The notes: a model not told the origin generated them from the sequence alone. A stretch of 64,000 nucleotides of DNA from Lates calcarifer (GCF_001640805.2 NC_066852.1:4634194-4698193), one strand, 5' to 3'. Shown: positions 35,001-47,728, numbered from the stretch's first letter. Program-made: numbers and translations.

Positions 35001-35740
35001 AATCGTTAAGGGTCTGATGAGTGACAACAAGCTGTAAAGTGTTGGTGTGAGTGTTGTGACTTACTTGTGACTACTGCTTTCCTGCAATTTGGCTGTATTT
35101 GGCTTCATGTCATCATGAGTCTTGAGACTGGTTTGAGAAGGATTCATTTGTGTAGATGCTTCTGTACTTGTGATTTATGCTTTTGCTGCTGAGCTGAGCA
35201 ACTTCGCCCATTTGAGCTGCACTGACATGGTGCAAGTGTTTTTCCACAGCACAGCAGATAAAAGGTAAAACGTGTTGATGGCACTGAGCACAGTACAGTG
35301 TGTTGTCTGCAGCTCATCATCTAACAGCTCCTGTTGGCTGTTTCCTCCTGTACTGTTCCTCTCTGAAATATTTAAAACTGATTTGCAGACTAAACAGCAG
35401 GGATGAAAAGAGTACTGGAAAAATGTTACTCTACTGTTACTTTAAACTTTCTTTCTGCTGCGTCTGATCATGTTACTGTATTAGTGGAGGAAACAGCTAT
35501 ATATATCAATAAAATGCATATTATTCTGTATACAACGAAAGTGCAGCGCATGCACACATGCTATATTGCTAGGCAATCCAGTGGACTGTTGATGTGTTCC
35601 TCTGGAGAATGAGTTACAACAGTCAGTCAGTGTGTAGTTGTACTCACCTGTCTGAATGTCATTCTGGCAAACCTGCAATCCCCACAAAGTTTTCCACAAT
35701 CTGCTCGAGGTTCAACTTCTTTATTTGCTTATTCTTAATG

Positions 35741-36260
35741 CAAAATACAGTGGCAAACAAAAACTACTGGATTCCTTTGTAATGACCTATAGTCTGCATT
35801 ACTTGGTCATAAAGTATGATCTGATCTGTAGACAAACTCACTGTGCTTACACTAATAATACACAAACAATTATATTCTTCCTTGTCTTTATTGAACACAC
35901 CTACTGAACATTCACAGTGCTGGTGGAAAAAGTAAGTGAACCCTTAAATTTAGTAACTGGTTTAAACTGGATCAGAGGTAGAGAGTGTTCAGGAGGAACC
36001 ATTTTGGACCATTCTTCCTACAGAACTGCTTCAGCTGAGTCATATGCCCAGAATGTCTTTTGTAAACAACTCTGCGAGGTTATTGGGTTAAGGTTTGCAC
36101 CCTGACTGGACCACTCCAACAGGCAAATTTTCTTTGTTTGAAGTCACTGTGCAGAAGATTTGCTTTCAGCTGACAGACAGCTACCCTGACATTATTCTGC
36201 CTGATGCCTCAATAAACTAAGGAAGTCATTCCCTTGATGATAGCACACTGTCCAAGCGTG
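35741..36260 (-). pseudogene. Tc1/mariner transposon relic
   Basis: On the minus strand, 36119-36081 encodes LEWSSQGANLNPI, the remains of the LEWPSQSPDLNPIE block that holds the last catalytic acidic residue of Tc1 transposases. Here the aspartate is asparagine and the glutamate position reads threonine, so the enzyme is dead. The flanking plus-strand sequence (TTTTGGACCATTCTTCCTAC near 36001, AAAAAGTAAGTGAACCC near 35928) also matches the antisense of such elements, and 35741-35947 is terminal-region sequence. The N-terminal DNA-binding part and a clean second terminus are missing. Confidence 0.7.
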
Positions 36261-37399
36261 ATTTGGGTAACTTAGTGTAATTGCCGGGTGGTACATTAAA
36301 TCAGTAATTAATTAAAGCAGATATAATCTTTTTCTCATGCATTTTTGAGCATTTTCTGTACTGTCACCATAACTGCTAGTCAAGGTGCAGAAGTGAATGC
36401 ACCCCTCACTCCCCCGACACTGAATATTAGAATGTGTGTCTAGACTGTGAGCTGAGAGTGCTTAGTTTTTGGGGAGGGGTAGATAAGCTGTGTTCGGAGA
36501 TGGAGACGTTATTATTGTCAAATGCATCATCACTATATCTTCAGCATTATCACACTACCAGACTACCAATTATAGTCGCTCTCATGTACCGTTTACAGAC
36601 TGTGATCACACATGTTTCTTTGTTTCCTGCATTAGAAAAATGACATCATTACCTTTTCAGGGCTGAGTGCGGGAGATTTCATTTAACTGAAATTAATCTG
36701 ATTTTACCTTGAACTGGGTAAAACTGGGCAAAACTACATTACTTACTTTAGTGTTACCTTTCTGTATATGCATTTATTATTATTTTTACCTCATGTAAAC
36801 CACAAATTATATTAAGCTGAAAACCAGTTTGCAGGATACTTAACACTTAAGCCTTAACACAGGTCTCTCAAATCATGTTAAACACAGCTGATTTGACTAA
36901 CACTGGCAAAGAGGAGCGGAGATCTCAAAGGGCCAATGTTGACTTTCAGTCTATTTATCACAGAGCTGAATCCATACCTGTCTCACAGTCTTATAAGCTT
37001 CAGAGTGATATATATCACAGAACTATTATTCTGGGTGGCATCATACAGCACTGCAAGGTGTTTGTAATATTCTCTTGACCTCCTGTATATGGAAATGTGA
37101 CTACTTGAATGACAAGAGAATAACAATACTGGCGCCTGAAACTGATTAGCATAAGAATACAGACGCTGCTGCTTTTAATCTTACAACAATGGAACAGTTG
37201 TATTTGATACGAGATAAGAAGTTAGCTGTAATGAATCCAGGTAATTTTATAGGCTTAGAAAATTAATGGAGGTGTAAGATAGAATCCATAGGCTTGCAGT
37301 TCACAGATATTATTGTGACATATATGCTTAAAACATGCTCTTTTTTTTTTTTAATGTATTAAATAAAAAGTAATTGTTTTTTAACATTTGAGGAAAGGC
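36261..37399. other. gene-free interval
   Basis: Contains possible further Tc1 debris near 36300-36415, otherwise unremarkable AT-rich DNA with short frames. Confidence 0.35.
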
Positions 37400-37512
37400 T
37401 TATTTTAATGTTTGTTTTTGCTGCAGGGGTTGGATTTACTTCGTTTTACTTCAGAAATCAACAGTGTCATTTGCCCAGGGGTGTCCAAACTTTTGCATAT
37501 AACTGATATAAT
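37400..37512 (-). mobile_element. terminal fragment of a DNA transposon
   Basis: GGGGTGTCCAAACTTTTGC followed by ATATAACTGAT matches the end sequence of a common fish DNA transposon, seen here from the minus strand. No partner terminus or transposase was found nearby, so it is a remnant. Confidence 0.4.
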
Positions 37513-37639
37513 TGACTGACTTCAGGCATAGTGCACCAACACATTTTAACAAACAGAATAAACAATATCTAACCTTAATCATAATAATTCATAACATACA
37601 AATGACGAAATGTGTTTAATCTGAATCACAGTGAGAGAC

Positions 37640-37855
37640 AGGGTACACCCTGGACAGATCAGCAGTCTGTCACAGGGCTGACATGTGGAGACAAACAACC
37701 GTTCACACTTACATTCACACCTACATGCAATTAAAGTCACCAGTTAACCTGCATGTCTATGGCGTGTGGGAGGAAGCCAGAGTACCTGGAGAAAACCCAT
37801 GTAAGTACAGGAAGAATATGCAAACTCCACACAGAAAATCCCTGGGCAAACCAGA
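37640..37855 (+). repeat. common teleost interspersed repeat
   Basis: Contains GGGTACACCCTGGACAGATC, then ACATTCACACCTACATGCAA, GTGGGAGGAAGCCAGAGTAC and ATATGCAAACTCCACACAGA. This block order is typical of a very common fish repeat. It is a decayed copy, and the coding-looking frame that overlaps it is not a gene. Confidence 0.7.
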
Positions 37856-38484
37856 GCTATAATATCAGCCTGCCTGAAAATGACAAACTTACTGTACCTG
37901 CAGCTTTTCCCAAACAAGTTATAGATTTTATTTTGCGCATTTATGGCTACATGTATTGCCCCCTCACATCTTCACAATATTTACTTTCAGTAATAAATAT
38001 ATTTTAATTAGTGTAGTGCACCATACATTATTTGGTCACTAACTACTCTTTTCTGCTATTTATGGGCAATTTTATGAATAAAAAATGTATCTATTAAAAA
38101 ATGAATGCGATCCTATGGGAGCTCAGCTCAACTCTCTTCAAACAGTCAACTTTGCAAGTTTACCAGTCTGGTATACATGCACACACAAACAAATCACGCA
38201 TTAAAAGGCATCATGATGTAGCGTAAAACCTCCTGCCTCTTATTGTGTTAACATCTAAGTACACTGAGGTTACCATGCAAACTGCGGGCAGACTGTCTGT
38301 TTCCCAGTTCTTTAACTCGCCATATCTCCCGTTGTGTTTGGAGTGTGGACACGTGCTCTTTACTTTCATGCTCAAATACTCAAGCACTCACAGAAAATAC
38401 CAACATCTCAACAGAAAAACTTTATTTCCAAGTCTGTGTTCTGGAGTGATGTATATATAGGCTCATTTCAAAGTATTTACATTG
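37856..38484. other. gene-free interval
   Basis: AT-rich, with no recognisable genes or repeats. Confidence 0.4.
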
Positions 38485-38565
38485 TGGGCTTCAGTGGTGC
38501 ACTAAGTAGAGCAGGTGTTTCCCGATCAGATGGTTGGTGGTTTGATCCCAGGCTCCTCCAGTCAA
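38485..38565 (+). mobile_element. tRNA-derived SINE-like fragment
   Basis: An A-box-like stretch (CTAAGTAGAGCAGG) is followed about 20 bases later by a B-box-like GGTGGTTTGATCCC (38536-38549). This is the spacing of the internal RNA polymerase III promoter of tRNA-derived SINEs. The cloverleaf is not intact, so it is not a tRNA gene. The minus-strand copy near 61960 matches its B box at 13 of 14 bases. Confidence 0.6.
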
Positions 38566-38740
38566 TGAAGCAGAAAGAAATTTTACTTTTTTACTATGTA
38601 TACTATTTGGCTTTTTCTGCAGTTTTGCTATTCTGCTATTCATATATTCTGCTATTGCTATTCAATTCTAAGCATTGCTTCAGAGATTACTTTTGGCTTT
38701 CAACTTTCTTCTGCATTTCAGCTGTGTTATTAACCATTTG

Positions 38741-39014
38741 AGAATCAGAATCAGAATCAGACTTTATTGCCAAGTAAGTTTGCACATACAAGGAATTTGT
38801 CTTGGTATATTGGTGCTAAAGGACATTTGTGGCGTGAGGTCTTGGTTTTGATGGACCGCAACCTCCTGCCAGAAGGGAGTGTCCTGAAGAGTTTGTGACC
38901 AGGATGAGAGGGATCGGCCATGATCTTTCCTGCCTGCCTCAGGGTCCTGGAAGGCTTTAGGCATTGCTTCAGCAATCCATTCAGGCTGCAGCATTCACAC
39001 TGCAGGAAATGCAT
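38741..39014 (-). mobile_element. LINE 3' end (CR1/L2-like), minus strand
   Basis: Read on the minus strand, it encodes SRTLRQAGKIMADPSHPGHK followed by LFRTLPSGRRLRSIK, the usual C-terminal segment of fish CR1/L2-like ORF2 proteins. After this come a short 3' UTR with AATAAAGT and a tail of TCTGAT repeats (38741-38760 on the plus strand as ATCAGA repeats). The 5' part is missing, so this is a dead copy. Its 3' 70 bp recurs inverted at 39286-39352. Confidence 0.75.
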
Positions 39015-39285
39015 TTTCTAGCTGTCTATTGTTATCCATCAGGCTGACACGAGTAGAGATGCAAGAGACAGCACTGAGGAGCAAAATGTACATAAGTCTG
39101 ATTGCATTGGCTCAGAGTAGGCTTTATGAAACAGCTCGATCCTGGTTTGGTTTGGTGGGCTCATTCAGGATAGTTTTTCACAATAGGTGCTGCTTCTCTG
39201 AGCCTTCTTTATGAAACACCCCCTGGCTAAAACAGTTAAATGTATGACAAAACGTCCAGCCTAAATTTCCTATCACTGTTCTTTA

Positions 39286-39352
39286 GCACCCATATACCAA
39301 GACAAATTCCTTGTATGTGCAAACTTACTTGGCAATAAAGTCTGATTCTGAT
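39286..39352 (+). mobile_element. LINE 3' tail fragment, plus strand
   Basis: ACCAAGACAAATTCCTTGTA and the following bases up to AATAAAGTCTGATTCTGATT repeat the 3' end of the minus-strand LINE at 38741-39014, in opposite orientation. It is a very short 5'-truncated insertion of the same family. Confidence 0.8.
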
Positions 39353-40145
39353 TTTTACATTAAAAAGAAATCAGACAATGGTGATGTACAGTAACATGAA
39401 AGTGAGAATAAGCTTCCATTTCAACCTAAATTTTGTGATTGTGTGTCTCACCACTCGGACTTCAGGTCAGAACAGTGCTAATGTGGCTGGTTCCACTCCA
39501 TTGTTTTTTTGCTCTGGCATGCAGGATGATTGTGAAAACATCAAGGGTGTCATTGTCTCACTTCCCCCACACTCATTCTCCTTTCTGCCTCTTCACAGTG
39601 AAATGAAGTGAACTCATACAAGAGGCACTGTCCTTGAAAAAATGATGGGGTCAACAAGGCTGTCTTTGTGTACAACAGGAAATGACACAAAACAGTTCTT
39701 TAAAGATGCATTAAGTAATCCCTGCCTCCTATCGACCTCTGTCAGCAAACGGTAGGAACTGCAACACCTCTGATGGGTCTCTGGTGCATAACCCACCACT
39801 CCAGAGCTGCTCAAAGTGCCAGTCAGAGGGTGAAGTTTTTTTTTTTCTTTTTGTACTGTTTTTTCATCAAAGCACAGTGCAGGCTAGACAGTCAGCTTTG
39901 AAAAGCACAATCTCAGGAATCAAATCTCAGCAGCTGGATACGTAATAGTTGAATCAGTGGTATTGAGAAACAATGCTGTCAACCCCTGCACATATACTGT
40001 AGTTTTCTGTGCCGCTGGGCAGTAAAGGTCTCACACTTTTCTCCTTTAACTTACTGATGCTTTCTTTAGGTCTTGCTTTCAGTCCAGAGCCTCAGCGTGC
40101 TCATTTTAGCAATTAATTACCTTAGCCCTCTAAATACAAGGACAA
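39353..40145. other. gene-free interval
   Basis: No gene or repeat recognised except a T-run near 39837-39851. Ends at the left edge of the hairpin-ended array. Confidence 0.4.
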
Positions 40146-42418
40146 TTAAAGCTGCGAGCAGCGTTGAACGGGCCCTCGCACCCGGCGCCCGTCGGGGGAG
40201 CGGCGACCGCGGGACCCCGGCAACCGCGGGGTCAACGCAGGTCGCAGGGCACACGCTGGCGTAACAGTTCACACTTCCGAGATGTAAAAATTTTAAATAA
40301 AAGCTTTTACGCTAATTATTTTCTGTGATAATATTTTTCAGAGCTCATCATCTGTGACAGCTCTTGGCTCTCCTGACTGTAACCTCTCTGTGGCAGCTTC
40401 TCACAGACTCAATCAACTCCTCTTCCCCTCCCCCCTCAAACACAAACACAAACACAAACACACACACACACACAGATACCCCCTCCCAAAAGGAGATAAA
40501 ACTCAGTTTTAACTTGAGTTTACAAGCTTTGAGCTTTGAGCAAAAGCATTTTTTTGCAAGTTCTGTTATTGGGTGCATATATAAATCATTTATGCTTAAA
40601 CAAGGCTTATAATGAAGTTATTTGAACAGTGAATATCTCATCTGCCTAAAGTCAGGGCGAAGCCACTAACCAGCTGTAGGGATGGGTATCATTAGGATTT
40701 TATCTTTATCCATACAGACCCCTATCAGTCCAGCTCAGACTGTTACTGGTTTAAGAGAGTGAAGTTTATAGCAATTTGCAAAATTTGGAGATTAGTGACA
40801 AACTAACCAGTTAGACTACATACAGACAAGCTTTCATTTTAGCTGTTAGTAACAGTTTGCCATGAGCTTAACCAGCGTGCTGTGCTTCGTGTTAAACATG
40901 TCATGAGACTGTGGACAACGTTTGAGCCAGCTTTGACATCTGCAGATATGAGTTTCTGAAGAGGGGCCTGCTGAGGTTAGATGTGCTGAATAATATCCAT
41001 TTTCATATCAGAAAAAACACTGCATTAAACATTGTCTTAGCTCACTGAGCTGAGGTCAACAGGTAATATAACCAACCTGTGAGGTGGCTCACCCCCGTAA
41101 GATAAACACATAAATGATCCCTGATAGAACCGATAATTAAAGGCACATCAGTGACAGGGAATGCTATTAAAACTAAACTATAAACTGGTGACATTAACTG
41201 CAAAAGAAGATTTTTATTGATACATTTCAGGTAGAATTTAGTTTTCAATAAGGAAAATGCTGTAAGAAACCTGAATTTGTTGCAACAAATTTAAAATAAA
41301 AGCTTTTATGCTAATTATTTTCTGTGATAATATTTTTCAGAGCTCATCATCTGTGACAGCTCTTGGCTCTCCTGACTGTAACCTCCCTGTGGCAGCTTCT
41401 CACAGACTCAATCAACTCCTCTTCCCCTCCCCCCTCAAACACACACACACAGACACACACACACAGAGACCCCCTTCCAAAAACCCATCAAAGAGTAATA
41501 CAATGGCTCCATCTGTAGGATAAAGTAGAGAGTCGCAACAGGAAGTTACCCCAAAATCTGAGGTTTCAAACAGGAAGTTGGGTTTCCGAACTTTGACGGG
41601 CCAGAACCGGCACACGCTTCGACCCAAACTCACAATTTTCGGAGGACTTCTTCCAAAAATTGTCAAGGAGGGGCTGACAACATTTGAAGTGAATCTGGTC
41701 ACCCGTCTAGAAACTGGACATCACACTATAAAATATGTCATTTCCTGCTATAAATAGGTGGCGCTACAACAATTGTATGAATATTGACATATGGATGTGT
41801 GCAGATAGGTACCATTAACAATCCTGTAAAGTTTGATGCAGTTTGGACAAAGTATGGCCGAAATATAGCAAAAATAAAGCAACTTCCTGTTTCGTGGCGA
41901 GTAATCGAACTTTGAGGGGCCATAACTTCCACGCCCTTCAACAAAAACTCAAAATCTGCCGCAATTTAACATCGTCTATGTCTTAAGAACATACTATTAA
42001 GTTTTGAAGTCAATGGGATAATGCGTCTAGGACTAGTTCGCGTTCAAGCGACCCCTGGAAATGGCCAAAAACACACAATTTTTTCACCTTCCGGTCAAAA
42101 TAAAAATACTTTCTGTTGGGTTTAGAATATGGCTCCAAGAGACTTTTTGGTGCGTCATGGGATGTTACATATGTGTGCAGATTTTCAGATTTTTAGGCGC
42201 AACGGGCTTGAGGGGCTGTTCCGTTTAAAAATGTAGGTGGCGCTACCGAGGGCATTTTACCACGCCCATGCTCAAGACCCCTAAATTATTAAATTTTTCG
42301 CCGTGCCTGACGCGTCTGCAAATTTTGGTAAGTTTTCACGCATGTTAAGGCCCTCAAAAAGCCGATCTAAGAGGCGGAAAAAGAAGAAAAAAAAAAAAAA
42401 TAATAATAATAATAATAA
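40146..42418 (+). repeat. array copy A (2273 bp)
   Basis: Has the 5' head with hairpins, a first internal module (about 40289-40490), an insert of about 0.8 kb, a second internal module (about 41290-41480) and the common body. It ends in A-rich and (TAA)n sequence and lacks the 3' end module, running directly into copy B. Relative to copy C the insert has lost about 330 bp after GTGGACAACG (40920). Confidence 0.75.
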
Positions 42419-43949
42419 TTAAAGCTGCGAGCAGCGTTGAACGGGCCCTCGCACCCGGCGCCCGTCGGGGGAGCGGCGACCGCGGGACCCCGGCAACCGC
42501 GGGGTCAACGCAGGTCGCAGGGCACACGCTGGCGTAACAGTTCACACTTCCCAGATGTTAAAATTTTAAATAAAAGCTTTTACGCTAATTATTTTCTGTG
42601 ATAATATTTTTCAGAGCTCATCATCTGTGACAGCTCTTGGCTCTCTTGACTGTAACCTCTCTGTGGCAGCTTCTCACAGACTCAATCAACTCCTCTTCCC
42701 CTCCCCCTCAAACACAAACACAAACACACCCACACACACACACACAAACACACAGAGAAATACCCCCTCCCAAAAGGAGATAAAACTCAGTTTTAACTTG
42801 ACTTTACAAGCTTTGAGCTTTGAGCAAAAGCATTTTTTTAAGTTCTGTTATTGGGTGCATATATAAATCATTTATGCTTAAACAAGGCTTATAATGAAGT
42901 TATTTGAACAGTGAATATCTCATCTGCCTAAAGTCAGGGCGAAGCCACTAACCAGCTGTAGGGATGGGTATCATTAGGATTTTATCTTTATCCATACAGA
43001 CCCCTATCAGTCCAGCTCAGACTGTTACTGGTTTAAGAGAGTGAAGTTTATAGCAATTTGCAAAATTTGGAGATTAGTGACAAACTAACCAGTTAGACTA
43101 CATACAGACAAGCTTTCATTTTAGCTGTTAGTAACAGTTTGCCATGAGCTTAACCAGCGTGCTGTGCTTCCTGTTAAACATGTCATGAGACTGTGGACAA
43201 CGCTGAAAATATTACTTTACTAACTACTGGCCAAACAGGCGCTTTGACAAAGAAAAGGTAAAGGCCAGCAGCTTTTACTTTTCAATGCACTTGTCGTCAA
43301 CTTGAGTGGCTTATATTCAGCTGGTTCACCTCGACGCTGGAGGACCTAGTGAACTTTTCCTGTCGCCGTACACTGAGTAAGACGAAAAAATCAGCTGACC
43401 CCGTGTGAAATTTCCTAACTGATCAAAACGAAACTGTAAAGACAGCATCAATCCACGCTCAGCTTTGGTCAAGGGGAGACATATGGTAATGGTATGGTTC
43501 ATTGAGACTACAATTTCAGACTTAACTAAGTCATTCACTAGTGTCTTGGCAGCGTTTATGGGTTCTTTAGACAGGTCTCTAACTGGTTTTCTTTCCAGGG
43601 TCATTGAAATCTTTGGCTTCCTACCTCTGCCAGGCTTGTTCTGCACAGTGTGGCTCTCCTTGAATTTCTCGGTGACGCTTCTCATTTGAGTTCTTGACGC
43701 TTGGAAATGCTGTTATAACTTTGTATATCCTTCTCCTGCTTCCTAAGCATCGACAATTCTTCAAGTCTACAGTGATTTCCTTAGTTTTTGGCATGATGCT
43801 TTCTCAAGTGACAGCTCAAATCTTAACTGAAGTTTTTATACCGCGTGTAAAGCAGCTCTTGGCTCTCCTGACTGTAACCTCTCTGTGGCAGCTTCTCACA
43901 GACTCAATCAACTCTTCTTCCCCTCCCCCCTCAAACACAAACACAAACA

Positions 43950-43990
<41 letters not shown>

Positions 43991-44928
43991 ACACACACAG
44001 AGACCCCCTTCCAAAAACCCATCAAAGAGTAATACAATGGCTCCATCTATAGGATAAAGTAGAGAGTCGCAACAGGAAGTTACCCCAAAATCTGAGGTTT
44101 CAAACAGGAAGTTGGGTTTCCAAACTTTGACGGGCCAGAACCGGCACACGCTTCGACCAAAACTCACAATTTTCGGAGCCAGTCTTCCAAAAAATTCCTC
44201 AAGGAGGGGCTGACAACATTTGAAGTGAATCTGGTCACCCGTCTAGAAACTGGACATCACACTATAAAATATGTCATTTCCTGCTATAAATAGGTGGTGC
44301 TACAACAATTGTATGAATATTGACATATGGATGTGTGCAGATAGGTACCATTAACAATCCTGTAAAGTTTGATGCAGTTTGGACAAAGTATGGCCGAAAT
44401 ATAGCAAAAATAAAGCAACTTCCTGTTTCGTGGCGAGTAATCGAACTTTGAGGGGCCATAACTTCCACGCCCTTCAACAAAAACTCAAAATCTGCCGCAA
44501 TTTAACATCGTCTATGTCTTAAGAACATACTATTAAGTTTTGAAGTCAATCGGATAATGCGTCTAGGACTAGTTCGCGTTCAAGCGACCCCTGGAAATGG
44601 CCAAAAACACACAATTTTTTCACCTTCCGGTCAAAATAAAAATACTTTCTGTTGGGTTTAGAATATGGCTCCAAGAGACTTTTTGGTGCGTCATGGGATG
44701 TTACATATGTGTGCAGATTTTCAGATTTTTAGGCGCAACGGGCTTGAGGGGCTGTTCCGTTTAAAAATGTAGGTGGCGCTACCGAGGCCATTTTACCACA
44801 CCCATGCTCAAGACCCCTAAATTATTAAATTTTTCGCCGTGCCTGACGCGTCTGCAAATTTTGGTAAGTTTTCACGCATGTTAAGGCCCTCAAAAAGCCG
44901 ATCTAAGAGGCGGAAAAAGAAGAAAAAA

Positions 44929-44967
<39 letters not shown>

Positions 44968-45045
44968 CAGACCGAAAACAAGAGGGTCCTTGCAACTCGT
45001 TGCATGGCCCCGTTGGGCCCACGCAACTCGTTGCTCGGGCCCTAA
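42419..45045 (+). repeat. array copy B (2627 bp)
   Basis: Same plan as copy A, with the complete 3' end module. Its insert additionally contains a Tc1 transposase fragment (about 43486-43851) that abuts a truncated second internal module at CAGCTCTTGG (43852). Confidence 0.75.
43486..43851 (-). pseudogene. Tc1-like transposase N-terminal fragment inside array copy B
   Basis: On the minus strand a start-like ATG at 43794 opens MPKTKEITVDLKN, the expected N-terminus of a fish Tc1-like transposase. After a frame change, the frame from 43685 reads KFKESHTVQNK, then GRGRKPK (from 43631) and ERKPVRDLSKEP, the paired-like DNA-binding region with its GRPR-type motif. The catalytic domain is absent and the frame is broken, so it is non-functional. 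Sequence from 43800 to 43851 looks like the element's 5' untranslated part. Copies A, C and D lack it. Confidence 0.75.
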
Positions 45046-47728
45046 TTAAAGCTGCGAGCAGCGTTGAACGGGCCCTCGCACCCGGTGCCCGTCGGGGGAG
45101 CGGCGACCGCGGGACCCCGGCAACCGCGGGGTCAACGCAGGTCGCAGGGTACACGCTGGCGTAACAGTTCACACTTCCCAGATGTTAAAATTTAAAATAA
45201 AAGCTTTTATGCTAATTATTTTCTGTGATAATATTTTTCAGAGCTCATCATCTGTGACAGCTCTTGGCTCTCCTGACTGTAACCTCTCTGTGGCAGCTTC
45301 TCACAGACTCAATCAACTCCTCTTCCCCTCCCCCCTCAAACACAAACACAAACACAAACACACACACACACACAGATACCCCCTCCCAAAAGGAGATAAA
45401 ACTCAGTTTTAACTTGAGTTTACAAGCTTTGAGCTTTGAGCAAAAGCATTTTTTTGCAAGTTCTGTTATTGGGTGCATATATAAATCATTTGTGCTTAAA
45501 CAAGGCTTATAATGAAGTTATTTGAACAGTGAATATCTCATCTGCCTAAAGTCAGGGCGAAGCCACTAACCAGCTGTAGGGATGGGTATCATTAGGATTT
45601 TATCTTTATCCATACAGACCCCTATCAGTCCAGCTCAGACTGTTACTGGTTTAAGAGAGTGAAGTTTATAGCAATTTGCAAAATTTGGAGATTAGTGACA
45701 AACTAACCAGTTAGACTACATACAGACAAGCTTTCATTTTAGCTGTTAGTAACAGTTTGCCATGAGCTTAACCAGCGTGCTGTGCTTCCTGTTAAACATG
45801 TCATGAGACTGTGGACAACGCTGAAAATATTACTTTACTAACTACTGGCCGAACAGGCGCTTTTACAAAGAAAAGGTAAAGGCCAGCAGCTTTTACTTTT
45901 CAATGCACTTGTCGTCAACTTGAGTGGCTTATATTCAGCTGGTTCACCTCGACGCCGGTGGATGTAGACGTGCACTTTTCCTGTCGCCGTACACTGTGTA
46001 ACATGAAAATATCAGCCGACCCCTTGTGAAATTTCCTAACTGATCAAAACCAAACTGTAAAGACTTTGGTCAAGGGGAGACATATGGTAAGATTACATGA
46101 ATTCAAAATAACCTACAATTCCTTCAAATTAATTTGAAGCCAGTTTAATTTTTTGAGCCAGCTTTGACATCTGCAGATATGAGTTTCTGAAGAGGGGCCT
46201 GCTGAGGTTAGATGTGCTGAATAATATCCATTTTCATATCAGAAAAAACACTGCATTAAACATTGTCTTAGCTCACTGAGCTGAGGTCAACAGGTAATAT
46301 AACCAACCTGTGAGGTGGCTCACCCCCGTAAGATAAACACATAAATGAACGCTGATAGAACCGATAATTAAAGGCACATCAGTGACAGGGAATGCTATTA
46401 AAACTAAACTATAAACTGGTGACATTAACTGCAAAAGAAGATTTTTATTGATACATTTCAGGTAGAATTTAGTTTTCAATAAGGAAAACGCTGTAAGAAA
46501 CCTGAATTTGTTGCAACAAATTTAAAATAAAAGCTTTTATGCTAATTATTTTCTGTGATAATATTTTTCAGAGCTCATCATCTGTGACAGCTCTTGGCTC
46601 TCCTGACTGTAACCTCCCTGTGGCAGCTTCTCACAGACTCAATCAACTCCTCTTCCCCTCCCCCCTCAAACACACACACACAGACACACACACACAGAGA
46701 CCCCCTTCCAAAAACCCATCAAAGAGTAATACAATGGCTCCATCTGTAGGATAAAGTAGAGAGTCGCAACAGGAAGTTACCCCAAAATCTGAGGTTTCAA
46801 ACAGGAAGTTGGGTTTCCGAACTTTGACGGGCCAGAACCGGCACACGCTTCGACCAAAACTCACAATTTTCGGAGCCAGTCTTCCAAAAATCCTTAAGTC
46901 TGTCCTGACAACATTTGAAGTGAATCTGGTCACCCGTCTAGAAACTGGACATCACACTATAAAATATGTCATTTCCTGCTATAAATAGGTGGTGCTACAA
47001 CAATTGTATGAATATTGACATATGGATGTGTGCAGATAGGTACCATTAACAATCCTGTAAAGTTTGATGCAGTTTGGACAAAGTATGGCCGAAATATAGC
47101 AAATTTAAAGCAACTTCCTGTTTTGTGGCGAGTGATCGAACTTTCAGGGGCCATAACTTCCACGCCCTTCAATGAAAAGTCCGAAACTTTTGCAATTTAA
47201 CTTCGTCTATGTCTTAAGAACAAATTATCAAATTTTGAAGTCAATCGGATAATGCGTCTAGGACTAGTTCGCGTTCAAGCGACCCCTGGAAATGGCCAAA
47301 AACACACAATTTTGTCACCTTCCGGTCAAAATAAAAATACTTTTTGTTGGGTTTAGAATATGGCTCCAAGAGACTTTTTGGTGCGTCATGGGATGTTACA
47401 TATGTGTGCAGATTTTCAGATTTTTAGGCGCAACGGGCTTGAGGGGCTGTTCCGTTTAAAAATGTAGGTGGCGCTACCGAGGCCATTTTGCCACACCCAT
47501 GCTCAAGACCCCTAAATTATTAAATTTTTCGCCGTGCCTGACGCGTCTGCAAATTTTCAGGAGTTTTGACGCATGTTAAGGCCCTCAAAAAGGCGATCAA
47601 AGAGGCGGAAAAAGAAGAAAAAAAATAATAATAATAATAATAATAATAAACCGACCGAAAACAAGAGGGTCCTTGCAACTCGTTGCATGGCCCCGTTGGG
47701 CCCACGCAACTCGTTGCTCGGGCCCTAA
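45046..47728 (+). repeat. array copy C (2683 bp)
   Basis: Longest copy. It has the 5' head, first internal module (about 45188-45390), an insert of about 1.1 kb, second internal module (about 46520-46700), body, (TAA)n and the 3' end module. It shares the 45826-46090 block with copy B but not the Tc1 fragment, and shares the 46154-46520 block with copy A. Confidence 0.75.

Larger units (their letters stand above)
25441..35740. other. gene-free interval
   Basis: About 10 kb without recognisable genes. It includes a run of 30 Ts (30324-30353), a GT microsatellite followed by GTG repeats and a G-run (31992-32037), and CCAT repeats at about 28857-28876. Positions 32080-32560 are rich in TAATTA-type motifs and could be conserved non-coding DNA, which cannot be tested here. 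Confidence 0.4.

Noticed and set aside
40348..40578. Repeated 76-codon minus-strand frame also found at 45248-45478
   Set aside because: Identity comes from the duplicated array copies. The VCVFVFVF run is a translated CA repeat and there is no domain.
43465..43689. Plus-strand 74-codon hydrophobic frame in array copy B
   Set aside because: It is the complement of the Tc1 transposase fragment on the minus strand, whose motifs are convincing.
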